Source: RBG-16-66-30 sp963743205
GTDB lineage: Bacteria; Acidobacteriota; Aminicenantia; Aminicenantales; Saccharicenantaceae
Length of the DNA stretch: 64,000 nt
Assembly (NCBI GenBank): GCA_963743205.1
Contig: CAVUOW010000005.1
Span: 831,470-895,469 of the forward strand
Direction: 5' to 3'
A model generated the notes under the pieces. It was given only the letters and a program-made list of their open reading frames with translations. It was not told where the DNA came from and did not search any database. A program made the translations under genes and the position numbers. The stretch's first letter is position 1. Every line of letters starts with the position of its first letter. Below are positions 9,279-18,633 of the stretch, piece after piece.

Positions 9279-11055
9279 ATGAAAAATCGGAATCTCGGTC
9301 TTCTGATGATCCTCACGATGTTGCTGGGCGCCGGCCTCATTAGCCCCCCGGCTTATGCTCAAAGCCCGACATATGGAGAAGTGGGTCGACCCGCTGCCCG
9401 TTCCGCCTGTGGCGACAAAGACCTACAAACCTCTAATATCGCCCTGGGCCGATTACTACGAGATCAATATGACGGCCAGTCAGCACAGGTTCCATCGCGA
9501 TCTGGGCCTGGCTACCGTCTGGACATACGGGCAACCAGGGAAAACCCCCGTCCTGCTCGGTCCGACGATCGTGGCGACATCAGGCCGACCGGTGGTGATC
9601 AAGTGGATCAACAATCTTCCCACCAGCCCTCGAACAATTCCCGCTTGCCGGCTCCATCGACAGTTCGATCGCCGGCGCACCGGGATTTGGAAGCGGTAAG
9701 TCCCCCCGGGCGCGGCGATCCCGCATCTCCACGGCGGGCACACTGCGGCACGGTACGACGGAACTCCCGACCAATGGTGGACGGCCGACGGGGTTAAAGG
9801 TCCGGATTACGTCACCAACACCTTCACGTATCTCAACGACCAGCCGGCCTCGCTGATCTGGTACCACGACCATACGATGGGGTCCACGCGGTTCAAGCCT
9901 TATCTCGGCCTGGCCGCGGCCTATCTGGTTTTCGACAATATCGACAACGGCACCACGATCCTGGGCCAGAAGGTTCCGGCCGGTTACGGCAAGTACCACC
10001 TGCCCCTGGTGATCCAAGACAAGCAATTCAACGACGTTGGCACCCTGTTCTATCCCACGGAAGGGATTAGCGCGACTCACCCGATATGGGTTCCGGAGTT
10101 CTTCGGCGACACTCCGGTGATCAACGGCAAGGCCTATCCCTTCCTGGATGCCCAGCCGAGGAGATACCGGCTCCGCCTCCTGAACGGCTCGCAGGCCCGC
10201 TTCTACAACCTGCACTTCAAGTCGGACGAGATTGACCTCCCCTTCTGGGTCATCGGTTCCGAGGGAGGGCTTCTTCCCGAACCCGCCCAGAAGACCAGCC
10301 TGTTGATCGCCCCCGGCGAGCGCTTCGACGTCATCGTGGACTTCACGGGCTTGCTGGGAAAGACCGTCATGATGACCAATGACGCCAATGAACCCTATCC
10401 GGACGGCGATGCCCCCTCAGTGACGGAACTCATGAAGATCAATATCAATACCTCTGTGCCGGCGAGCGATCCTGATCTGACGGTGCTTCCCGCCAATCTG
10501 GTCCTGCCGGCCATCAGCCGGCTGGCCCCCACTCCGAGGCTGGCGCCGCGGGATGTCGTGCTCAAGGAGAATACCGACGACTTCGACAATCCGATCGAGG
10601 TGCTTCTCAATGGCTACCATTTCATGGAGCCGGCGACGGACTTCATCAAGGTCGGCACCACCGAAACCTGGCAGTGGATCAACCTGACCGTCGACGCTCA
10701 CCCCATGCACATCCATCTGGTGACGTTCCAGGTCGTCAATCGGCAGCAGTTCAATGTCGAGCTTTATGAGACGGCTTGGGCTGCCTATCTGGCCTCCGGA
10801 CGGACTGGCCCCAAGCCCGGTCTGACCTTGATCGGAGACCCGATTCCTCCGGCCCCGGAGGAGATGGGCTACAAGGATACCGTGAAATCCCCTCCGGGCT
10901 ACGTGACGCGGGTGAGGGCCAAGTTCACGGTGGGCGCGACGTCCCTCTTGGACTATGACTGGAGGACCAAGAGCTTCGGCAAGTGGGTCTATCATTGTCA
11001 CATCCTCGAGCACGAGGAAAACGACATGATGCGGCCGTTTGTCATCGTGAAATAA
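9279..11055 (+). pseudogene. Multicopper oxidase (CotA/bilirubin-oxidase type), three frameshifts
   Basis: Secreted copper oxidase of about 590 residues: signal peptide of about 27 residues ending AYAQ, then three cupredoxin domains. Copper ligand motifs are all present: HLHGGH near 9724, WYHDHTMG near 9865, HPMHIHLVTF near 10700 and HCHILEHEENDMM near 10995, with the type 1 Cys and axial Met in the last. The gene is read in frame 3, then frame 1 from about 9378 (KWVDPLPVPPVATKTY), frame 2 from about 9630 (LEQFPLAGSIDSS) and frame 1 again from about 9697 (VPPGAAIPHLHGG). A TAA occurs at 9697-9699. Three indels in about 330 bases make this either a decayed gene or a locally poor assembly. Substrate unknown: phenolics or metal ions are typical of the family. 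Confidence 0.75.
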
Positions 11056-11086
11056 AACGGACATTTCCGGAGAATTTTGGGAGCGG

Positions 11087-11118
11087 ACAGGGGTGGATCG
11101 ACTCCGATCCACCCCTGT
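11087..11118. terminator. Perfect 14-bp hairpin downstream of the oxidase gene
   Basis: The arms ACAGGGGTGGATCG and its complement are separated by ACTC, 32 bases after the oxidase stop codon. There is no strong T-run after it, so it may act as a weak or factor-assisted terminator or as an mRNA end-protecting structure. Confidence 0.5.
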
Positions 11119-11241
11119 CCTTTACTCTTGGACAGGCACCAGGCCCCCTTTATCCGCCTCAGTGAGGGATGACGAACGGACGACGGAAAAAACCCCGAAA
11201 TGCCGTGGAGGGATCCCTCTGGGGAAGATCAGGGTATAAGA

Positions 11242-11318
<77 letters not shown>

Positions 11319-11425
11319 GCGAGGGCCCGCCTATTATAGAGAAACGCCGGACCACTTTCAAGGTGGCGCTTGGACTCTCGCAGAAGGCAGGGTTTTCTGC
11401 TAGATTGGGGGCAGGAGGGGAAATC

Positions 11426-11722
11426 ATGGCCAAACTCACCAAAACCGATGAATTCCTGGAGAGGCTCGGCATTGAAATGGATCATATCAAGGCCGGGCTG
11501 ATGGATCTCAAGGCCAAGGGGCGGAAGCTCGGCCTCGAGGCGCGCCTGGATTTCGAAAAGGGCCTCAAATCGTTCGAGGCGGCACAGAAGGACCTCAAGG
11601 CGAATGTGGCGGAATGGGCCAAGGCCGGAGGCAAGGCCGGAACCGACGTCAAGAAGGGCCTCGAGCAGGCCGTCAAGGACCTCAAAAAGGCGGTCAGCGA
11701 CGCCGCTTCGCGTATCAAGTGA
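11426..11722 (+). CDS. Small Lys/Ala-rich coiled-coil protein
   Basis: 98 residues, highly charged and helical, with no Cys and no signal peptide. Heptad-like spacing of Leu, Ala and charged residues predicts a coiled coil over most of its length (IKAGLMDLKAKGRKL through AVKDLKKAVSDA). ATG at 11426 is preceded by AGGAGGGG at a good distance. I do not recognise the family; phasin-like and histone-like proteins share such composition. It is 35 bases upstream of polX, so the two could be co-transcribed. Confidence 0.65.
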   Translation: MAKLTKTDEFLERLGIEMDHIKAGLMDLKAKGRKLGLEARLDFEKGLKSFEAAQKDLKANVAEWAKAGGKAGTDVKKGLEQAVKDLKKAVSDAASRIK

Positions 11723-11757
11723 CCGTCTGACCGGCTGATCCCCGCTCGCGTCGACCC

Positions 11758-13488
11758 GTGCCGATCCACAACAACGACGTCGCCGAGATCTTCGACGAGC
11801 TCGCCGACCTGCTCGAGATCAAGGGCGAGAACCCGTTCCGTGTCCGGGCCTACCGGAACGCCGCCCGGACGGTCGCCGGCCTGTCCCGGAGCGTCGCCGA
11901 TCTCGCCGCCGAGGAGAAGGGCCTGGACGGCATCCCCGGCATCGGCAAAGACCTCGCGGACAAGATCCGGACGATCGTCGCCACGAAGAAGCTGCCGGTC
12001 CTCGAGGAGATGAAGACGGAGCTGCCCGCCGGCCTGAGCACTCTGATGAGGGTCCGGGGCCTCGGGCCAAAGAAGATCGCGCTCCTCTACAAGGAGCTCA
12101 AAGTCGCCTCGCTCGAGGACCTGAAGAAGACCGCCGCCGAAGGGAAGATTCGCGAGCTCCCCGGCTTCAGTGAAAAAACGGAACAGGCGATTCTCCAGGG
12201 GATCGGCCAGACCAAGGTCACCGAGCGCGGCCCGGAGAGGTTCAAGCGGGCGGTGGCCGAGCAGATCGTAACCCCTCTTTTCGAGGAGCTGAAGAAGGCC
12301 AAGGACGTCGAAAAGATCGCCATCGCCGGGAGCTACCGCCGCTCCGCCGAGACCGTCGGCGACGTCGACATCCTGGTCGCCGCCGAAAAGAACGCCGATG
12401 TCATGGACCGGTTCATCCATTACGACGACGTGTCCAAGGTCCTCGCGGAGGGCGAAACGAAAGCGTCGGTCCTCCTCCGCGGCGGGCTTCAGGTCGACTT
12501 GAGGGTCGTGCCGCTCGAGTCCTTCGGCGCGGCCCTCCACTATTTCACCGGGTCCAAGGCGCACAACATCGCCGTCCGGCTCATGGGCGTCAAGCGCAAG
12601 CTCAAGGTCAACGAGTACGGCGTCTTCCGGGGCAAGAAGATGATCGCCGGACGGACCGAAGAGGAGATCTACAAGCTGTTCGGCATGCCCTACATCGAGC
12701 CCGAGCTCCGGGAGGACCGCGGCGAGCTCCAGGCGGCGGCCAAGGGCAAGCTGCCGCACCTCATCCGTCTCGAGGACATCAAGGGCGACCTCCACGCCCA
12801 CACCAAGACGACCGACGGCCATTTCACCGCCGCCGAAATGGCCGAGGCGGCCAAGAAACGGGGCTACGAGTATCTGGCCATCACCGATCACTCGAAGCGC
12901 GTCACCATGGCTCACGGCTTGGACGCCGCCGGGCTGGCTAGGTCCATCAAGGAGATCGACAAGCTCAATGCCAAGCTCAAAGGCATCACGCTCCTGAAGT
13001 CGATCGAGTGCGATATCCTGGCCGACGGCGCGCTCGACCTTCCCGACTCGATCCTGCGCGAGCTCGACCTTGTCCTCTGCTCGATCCACTACAACTTCAA
13101 CCTGACGAAGGCGAAGCAGACGGCGCGCGTCCTCCGGGCGATCGACAATCCCTTCGTCAACATCTTCTGCCACCCCTCGGGCCGTCTCATCAACGAGCGG
13201 CCGGCCTATGAGATCGACCTCGAGAAGGTCATGCGGGCGGCCGTCGAGCGCGGCTGCTATCTCGAGCTCAACGCCCATCCGGACCGGCTCGACCTCGACG
13301 ACGTCCATTGCCAGATGGCCAAAGAGCTGGGTCTGAAGATCGCCCTATCGACCGATGCCCACAGCTTGGATGATCTGGCCTTGATGAGGTTCGGGATCGG
13401 ACAGGCGCGGCGCGGCTGGCTCGAGCCGGCCGACATCATCAACACCCGGGGCTTGCCGGAGCTGCGCAAGCTCCTCAAGAGGACGTAG
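11758..13488 (+). CDS. polX: Bacterial family X DNA polymerase with PHP exonuclease domain
   Basis: 576 residues, the usual length for PolX, which fills gaps in base excision repair and has 3'-5' exonuclease activity. In order: 8-kDa/helix-hairpin-helix domain (residues 1-130, with IPGIGKDLADKI), pol X palm with GSYRRSAETVGDVDILVA supplying the metal-binding aspartates (about residues 195-212), and from about residue 340 a PHP domain (GDLHAHTKTTDGHF, ITDHSKR, STDAHS). GTG start at 11758. Its 3' end overlaps the opposing cation-efflux gene by 14 bases. Confidence 0.92.
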   Translation: MPIHNNDVAEIFDELADLLEIKGENPFRVRAYRNAARTVAGLSRSVADLAAEEKGLDGIPGIGKDLADKIRTIVATKKLPVLEEMKTELPAGLSTLMRVRGLGPKKIALLYKELKVASLEDLKKTAAEGKIRELPGFSEKTEQAILQGIGQTKVTERGPERFKRAVAEQIVTPLFEELKKAKDVEKIAIAGSYRRSAETVGDVDILVAAEKNADVMDRFIHYDDVSKVLAEGETKASVLLRGGLQVDLRVVPLESFGAALHYFTGSKAHNIAVRLMGVKRKLKVNEYGVFRGKKMIAGRTEEEIYKLFGMPYIEPELREDRGELQAAAKGKLPHLIRLEDIKGDLHAHTKTTDGHFTAAEMAEAAKKRGYEYLAITDHSKRVTMAHGLDAAGLARSIKEIDKLNAKLKGITLLKSIECDILADGALDLPDSILRELDLVLCSIHYNFNLTKAKQTARVLRAIDNPFVNIFCHPSGRLINERPAYEIDLEKVMRAAVERGCYLELNAHPDRLDLDDVHCQMAKELGLKIALSTDAHSLDDLALMRFGIGQARRGWLEPADIINTRGLPELRKLLKRT

Positions 13489-14380
13489 GCGGTTCCCGGT
13501 CGCACGAGCCGGTGCAGCACGTCGCGCCCTCCTCGGTCTCTATCTGGAAGGTCGAGTGGAGGACCTTGAAGCGCGAGGAGATGGCCTCGTGGGCCCGCCG
13601 CAGCACATCCTTCGTCTCCACCCCGGACCGCACCTTCAGGTGGGCGCTCAGCGAAACGAAACCCGACGTGATGGTCCAGACGTGGAGGTCGTGAACTTCG
13701 ACGACCCCGTCGAGCCCGGACAGGGTCGCCCGGATGGCGCTCGGATCGAGATGGGCCGGAGCGCCTTCCATGAAGATGTGAAAGGAATCGCGGATGAGCC
13801 GGGCCGAGCTCCAGAGGATGAGCAGACAGACCGCGGCGCTCACGACGGGGTCCCAGATGAACGAGCCGGTCGTGGCGATGAGCAGGGCCGCGACGAGGAC
13901 GCCGACGCTGCCGAGCGCGTCGGCCGCGACATGAAGGAACGCGCCGCGGATGTTGAGATTACGCTCGCGGCTCCGGTAAAGGACGGCCCCCACAGCGACA
14001 TTGGCGGCAAGCCCGAAGACCGCGACGGCGAACATCAGGCCGCCCTTGACGGGCCGGGGCGATTGGAGCCTGAGGAAAGCCTGGTAGCCGATGACGGCCG
14101 CGATGACCCAGAGCGCGACCCCGTTCAGGAAGGCGGCGAAGATCTCGAAACGCCGCCAGCCGAAGGTGCGCCCGGACGACACGGGACGCCCGGAGAGCCA
14201 GAAGGCGAAAAGGCTCAGGCCGAGGGCCGCGACGTCGGTGAGCATGTGGCCCGCGTCGGCGAGAAGGGCCAAGCTGCGGCTCATGAAGCCGCCAACGACC
14301 TCGACGACGAGGACGGCCGCTGTGATGGCGAGGGCGACCTTCAGCGGCCGTTGATGCTCCGCCGTCGAATGAGAGCTCAT
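13475..14380 (-). CDS. Cation diffusion facilitator (CzcD/ZitB type)
   Basis: A 301-residue inner-membrane metal/proton antiporter, most likely for zinc or cobalt. Six transmembrane segments occupy residues 15-210. Metal-site residues are visible as ALLADAGHMLTDV (HxxxD) in helix 2 and AFLHVAADALGSVG (HxxxD) in helix 5. The cytoplasmic C-terminal domain follows (VVEVHDLHVWTITSG). The tail ends in CCTGSCD, a small Cys cluster that may also bind metal. It lies 6 bases from htpX, on the same strand. Confidence 0.88.
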   Translation of the reverse strand: MSSHSTAEHQRPLKVALAITAAVLVVEVVGGFMSRSLALLADAGHMLTDVAALGLSLFAFWLSGRPVSSGRTFGWRRFEIFAAFLNGVALWVIAAVIGYQAFLRLQSPRPVKGGLMFAVAVFGLAANVAVGAVLYRSRERNLNIRGAFLHVAADALGSVGVLVAALLIATTGSFIWDPVVSAAVCLLILWSSARLIRDSFHIFMEGAPAHLDPSAIRATLSGLDGVVEVHDLHVWTITSGFVSLSAHLKVRSGVETKDVLRRAHEAISSRFKVLHSTFQIETEEGATCCTGSCDREPPTSS

Positions 14381-14386
14381 GCGGAT

Positions 14387-15289
14387 CTACATCTTCTCGA
14401 GGGCGGCGATGCGTTCCTCGATTGGCGGGTGGGTGCTGAAGAGCCGGTTGACGCCGCCGCCCCCCTTGACGTTCTTGAGGGGATTGACGATGTAGAGATG
14501 GGCCGTGGCCTTGTTGGCCGCCTCGAGGGGCTCGGTGTCGGCCGAGATCTTACGCAAGGCCGAGGCCAGCCCGGCCGGGTAGCGGGTCAGCATGGCCCCA
14601 TTCGCGTCGGCCAGGAATTCGCGCTTGCGCGAGACGGCCAGCTGGATGATCGTGGCGATGAACGGCGAGAGGACAGCCAGCGCGAGGCCGACGAGCACGA
14701 GGACGCCGCTGGCGGCGCCTTCGCCGCTCCGCCCGCGGCCGCGGCGCCGGCCCCCGCCCCATAGAAAGGACCTCAGCATCCAGTCGCTGAGCAGGGCCAC
14801 GATGCCGGCCATAACGACGACGAGCGTCTGGAGGCGGACGTCATAGTTCTTGATGTGCGACATCTCGTGGGCGATGACGCCCTCGAGCTCGACCCGGTTG
14901 AGCTTCTCCAGGATGCCGGTCGTGACGCAGATCACGGCCGTCTCCGGCTTGCGGCCCGCGGCGAAGGCGTTGGGGGCTGTGTCGTCGATGACGTAGCACT
15001 TCGGCGTCGGGATGCCTGCGGCGATGGCCAGGCCTTCGACGACGTTATAGAGGTAGGGGAATTCGTCTTTGGTCGCCGGCCGGGCCCGGCTGATGGTCAG
15101 GACGATCTTGTCGCTCGCGTAGTAGCCGGCCGCGGCCATGCCCATGGCCACGACGACGGCCAGGACGAGGCCGCCCTTGCCCCAGCCCGTCACATACTCG
15201 AAGAACCAGGTCAGGACGAAGATGAAGACCATGAAGAAGACGATGAGAGCGACGGATTTCCACTTGTTGCGCGAGATCTGTTCATACAT
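14387..15289 (-). CDS. htpX: HtpX-like M48 zinc metalloprotease
   Basis: 300-residue membrane protease for quality control of misfolded membrane proteins. Two N-terminal transmembrane segments (residues 10-60), the zinc-binding HEMSHIKNYD motif near residue 142, and two more hydrophobic segments follow; a third ligand is expected in KREFLADANGA. A Gly/Arg-rich stretch near residue 190 replaces part of the usual loop. LemA is encoded just upstream on the same strand, a pairing seen in many bacteria. Confidence 0.9.
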   Translation of the reverse strand: MYEQISRNKWKSVALIVFFMVFIFVLTWFFEYVTGWGKGGLVLAVVVAMGMAAAGYYASDKIVLTISRARPATKDEFPYLYNVVEGLAIAAGIPTPKCYVIDDTAPNAFAAGRKPETAVICVTTGILEKLNRVELEGVIAHEMSHIKNYDVRLQTLVVVMAGIVALLSDWMLRSFLWGGGRRRGRGRSGEGAASGVLVLVGLALAVLSPFIATIIQLAVSRKREFLADANGAMLTRYPAGLASALRKISADTEPLEAANKATAHLYIVNPLKNVKGGGGVNRLFSTHPPIEERIAALEKM

Positions 15290-15367
15290 CGTCGGCCTCG
15301 GGGGACATCAGCCGAGGGCCGTGTGATCGTTAGCGAGGAAGGGGAATTGGCATTGTGTCACCCGACT

Positions 15368-15922
15368 TTAGAACTGGACCTTGACCGGGCCCTTGGCGGC
15401 CTCTTCCTCGATCTGGAAGTATTCCCGCGGCTTGAAGCCGAACATGTTGGCGATGATGCTCGAGGGGAAGACCTGCTGGCGCATGTTGAACTTCATGACC
15501 GTGTCGTTGTAGAACTGCCGGGCATAGGCGACCTTGCTCTCGGTGCCGGCCAATTCCTCCTGGAGCATGAGGAAGTTCTGGTTGGCCTTGAGCTCGGGGT
15601 AGTTCTCGGCGACGGCGAACAGGGACTTCAGGGCGCCGGTCAGGACGTTGTCGGCCTGGCCCTGCTCCTTGACGGTCTGGGCGCCTACGGCGGCGGCCCG
15701 GGCCTGGGTCACCCTCTCGAAAACGCCGCTTTCGTGCTTGGCGTAGCCCTTGACGGTCTCCACCAGGTTCGGGATGAGGTCATAGCGGCGGCGGAGCTGG
15801 ACGTCGATCTGGGACCAGCCGTTGTCGCAGCGGTTGCGCAGCGAGATCAGGCTGTTGTACATGCCGATGGCCATCAGAGCGACGGCCCCGATGATGACGA
15901 GCAAGAGAATCAAAGCACCCAT
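15368..15922 (-). CDS. lemA: LemA family protein
   Basis: 184 residues: one N-terminal membrane anchor (residues 3-22) followed by an all-helical domain with the family signature NSLISLRNRCDNGWSQIDVQ and RRYDLIPNLVETVKGY. The molecular role is unsettled; LemA proteins often accompany HtpX proteases or TPM-domain proteins. A strong GGAGG site lies before ATG 15922. The 79-base spacing to htpX is compatible with one transcript. Confidence 0.92.
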   Translation of the reverse strand: MGALILLLVIIGAVALMAIGMYNSLISLRNRCDNGWSQIDVQLRRRYDLIPNLVETVKGYAKHESGVFERVTQARAAAVGAQTVKEQGQADNVLTGALKSLFAVAENYPELKANQNFLMLQEELAGTESKVAYARQFYNDTVMKFNMRQQVFPSSIIANMFGFKPREYFQIEEEAAKGPVKVQF

Positions 15923-16026
15923 TCTTACCTCCTTCGGACCCGGGGTCCGTTCCTAAACAATACGGGCGTAGGGCGGAAAAATCAAGGCGCCCCGTGCTTT
16001 CTAATACGCAAATTGGCCCGCGACGT

Positions 16027-17604
16027 TTACCAGCTGTCGGTGCGGAAGGGAGAGGCCGGCAGGCCTTCCTTGTTGGCCAGGTTGGGCACGGCCAGCTGGT
16101 TCCAGCCGAAGCGGACCGCTTTCGGAGCCGCGACGCGCGGGCTCCAGACGACGACCGTGTCCCCGGCGATCTCGGCCTCGGCCTTGTAGAAGATATGGTC
16201 CTCGCCGGCGATCTCGAACCACTTGAGCGGCTGGCCGTCGTTCGTGAGTGAGGCCCCCTCCGACGTGGTCGAAGGAGAGGCGCATCAGGTTCCCTTCGAC
16301 CGTCATGGATCTATAGAGCGGTCCCGAGAAGACAAGCGTCTTCTCGCCGTAGGTGTTGGCCCTGGCCCAGAGAGATAGCCGATAGCCGACGTCCTTTTTG
16401 TTCGCCGGATGAATGTCGTTGAGGTTGGTGATGTCCGTGATGACGGCCATACCCGTGTTGGGGATGCGCAACGCTTTCACCTGGGCTTCCCAGATGTAAG
16501 GCAGCCGCAGGAAATCGGGGATGTCGCCCGTCGGCGTCTCGCGGTTGTAGCCGTAGTTGTAGGGGGCGAGCTGGACGTAATAGAAGGGAAAGTCGCCGAG
16601 CTTCCAGGCGCTGCGCCAGCCCTTGATGAGAGCTTCCATCTTTTTCTCGTAAAAGAGGCCGTCGTTCCGGTTGTTCTCGCCCTGGTACCAGATGGCGCCG
16701 CGGACGGCGAACGGGGTCAGGGCATGGATCATGCCGTTGTAGAGGGTCGTCGGCGCCTGGGGATTATCGTAAGGGTTGGACGGGAGGTCCGGCGGTGGGT
16801 TCGAGCGCCTGTGGGGACTTGGACCCCAGCGCCTTACGGCTCTCTCGGACCCAGACTTCCCAGGCCGGCAGGGCCTTGGCCAGAGCGTTCCGGTACTCGG
16901 CGTAGCTCGCGGCCTGCTTGTCGAGCAAGGGCTTCACGTCGGGCACGGCGGCGAACCCGGCCGGCGGCGTCCAGGGCTCGATGTCCGTGCCGCCCCAGGC
17001 CGAATCGATCAGACCGACGGGAACGCCCAGCCGCTTGTGGAGCTCGAGGCCGAAATAGTAGGCGACGGACGAGAAGGTGCGAACCGCGTCCGGCGAGCAC
17101 GGCTCCCACTTGGCGACGACATCGTCCTTGGGCCTGTCGGCCGTGCGCTTGGGCACGAGGAAGAGGCGCATATTCGGATTGTTCGGCCCTGAGGGCGTCA
17201 GGGGCGGGATAGGGAAGCCAGGCCATGGACATTTCCATGTTGGATTGGCCCGAGCACAGCCAGACTTCGCCGACGAGGATGTCCTTGACGACGATCTCCG
17301 CGCCTTTCGCGCCGCGGACGGTCATTTCCAGCGGCGCATCACCGGCCTTCATCGGATCGAACACAACGCGCCAAGTTCCGTCGACCGCGGCCACGGCCTT
17401 TTTCTCCCGGCCGTTGAACAGGACCGTGACCGGCTCGGCCTTTCCGGCCCAGCCCCAGATCGCGACGGGCTTGTCCTGCTGGACGACCATGTGATCGCCG
17501 ATGACGGCCGGCAGGCGGACCTGGGCCGTGAGGCCGCTGGCGAGCCCTATCAGTAACAGGGCCGCGAGTGTCAGACCGATGGCTAGATTTCTTATCTGGT
17601 TCAC
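16027..17604 (-). pseudogene. Secreted sialate O-acetylesterase (SASA family), three frameshifts
   Basis: Removes O-acetyl groups from sialic acids or other acetylated glycans. A GTG start at 17604 behind GAGGAGG gives a signal peptide ending GLTAQ, then an N-terminal beta domain and the catalytic SASA domain: Ser motif SGQSNMEM, AWGGTDIEPWTPP, AIWYQGENN and the His motif NDIHP are all intact. The reading frame changes near 17190, near 16793 and near 16247. The last break is a 4-base tandem duplication (CTCACTCA where CTCA is expected), not a homopolymer error. The restored product is about 525 residues, ending RTDSW at 16027. All catalytic motifs survive, so decay, if real, is recent. Confidence 0.75.
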
Positions 17605-17687
17605 GAGGTCGTCCTCCTCTTTCGGAGAGATGTCTCCGTTCGAACTTATCGCCCCCGGACGGCCCAAGCCAAGACCGGGCCGGAGAG

Positions 17688-18437
17688 TTAAAATTGCAGC
17701 CGGAATCCGATCCCGCCAGGCCAGAGGCTCAGGGACCAGGAGGCGCGCGGAGCAGCCGGTTCCGCGGCCAGGTAGCCCGCTTCGTATCTCTTCAGGTCGC
17801 GGGTCGCCCGCATGGGCTGGGTGAAGATATTTAAAAGGGAGACCGCCTGTCCGGTCGCAAACGTGATAAGCGCGCTGCCCCAGGACTGATCAAACGCGGC
17901 CTTGGTCACGATACCGGCCGCGGCGTTGACGCCGGCGTTCAACAGATGGGTCGTCAAGTTCCGGCCCCGCTTCTCGCGCGCGGCGCACTGACGGAGCAGC
18001 TCCTCGGCCCGGCGGAGCTTGTCCATCCTTTCCACGGAGGTCGTTTCCGGGAGGGCCCGCAGCTTGCGCGGGGCGATCGCCGGATCGAACGGGTCGATGA
18101 GCATACCGCCGACCCCCAGGACGAAGGTCGCCCCGCCCACGAGCATGCCCTCGGCGAATTCCCTGTCCGGGACCGTCTCGGCGCCCTCGAGCTTCTCATC
18201 GCCCCAATGAGAGCCGGCCAGGATCCCGCCGGCGACCGCCCCGGCAGAATAGGCGGCCAGCCAGCCGTAGTACCACGTCCCGGCCCGGGGCTGGCCGGCA
18301 TCGAGGGCGTTGGTGATGAACACCAGCCGGTCCTTGACCTGCTCATCGGAGAGCGCGGCCGTCTGGGCGTAGGCCGCCGTCAGGCTCGAGAGCAAAACGA
18401 CCATGGCGATGCAGGTGAAACGTCTCAAGCTGGCCAT
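17688..18437 (-). CDS. Secreted or membrane protein of unknown function
   Basis: 249 residues. ATG at 18437 with a GGGAGG site gives a clear signal peptide (MASLRRF, hydrophobic core, TAAYAQ). The mature part has two Gly/Ala-rich hydrophobic stretches (AAYSAGAVAGGILAG and VGGATFVLGVGGML), one more near residue 195, and a beta-like end terminating in F (WPGGIGFRLQF), a feature of outer-membrane proteins. I do not recognise a family. It is divergent from the M28 peptidase gene, with a shared 196-base promoter region. Confidence 0.65.
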   Translation of the reverse strand: MASLRRFTCIAMVVLLSSLTAAYAQTAALSDEQVKDRLVFITNALDAGQPRAGTWYYGWLAAYSAGAVAGGILAGSHWGDEKLEGAETVPDREFAEGMLVGGATFVLGVGGMLIDPFDPAIAPRKLRALPETTSVERMDKLRRAEELLRQCAAREKRGRNLTTHLLNAGVNAAAGIVTKAAFDQSWGSALITFATGQAVSLLNIFTQPMRATRDLKRYEAGYLAAEPAAPRASWSLSLWPGGIGFRLQF

Positions 18438-18483
18438 AGGAGCCCTCCCTCGTCTTCTGCGGAATATCCTTGACTTGGCCCGA

Positions 18484-18513
18484 ATATTAGCACGGGACGG
18501 GGCCGACAGACAA
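18484..18513 (-). promoter_or_regulatory. Promoter of the unknown secreted-protein gene
   Basis: Minus strand: TTGTCT (18513-18508), 18-base spacer, then TGC-TAATAT (extended -10, TAATAT at 18489-18484), about 47 bases upstream of ATG 18437. Confidence 0.45.
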
Positions 18514-18633
18514 CCGGACCATTTCGGGGGATGTCCCGCCGACGGGCGATGTGAACGGCGATATCTGTTGCGGGCCGGACGACGAATGTGGAGAATAGGG
18601 AGCTTGACGAATCCCGCGGACAGGAGGTCCTCC

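Noticed and set aside
11482..13308. Long open frame (608 codons) antisense to polX
   Set aside because: Composition is that of a GC-rich shadow frame (Leu/Val/Asp/Gly rich, no family features) and the opposite strand encodes an unmistakable PolX.
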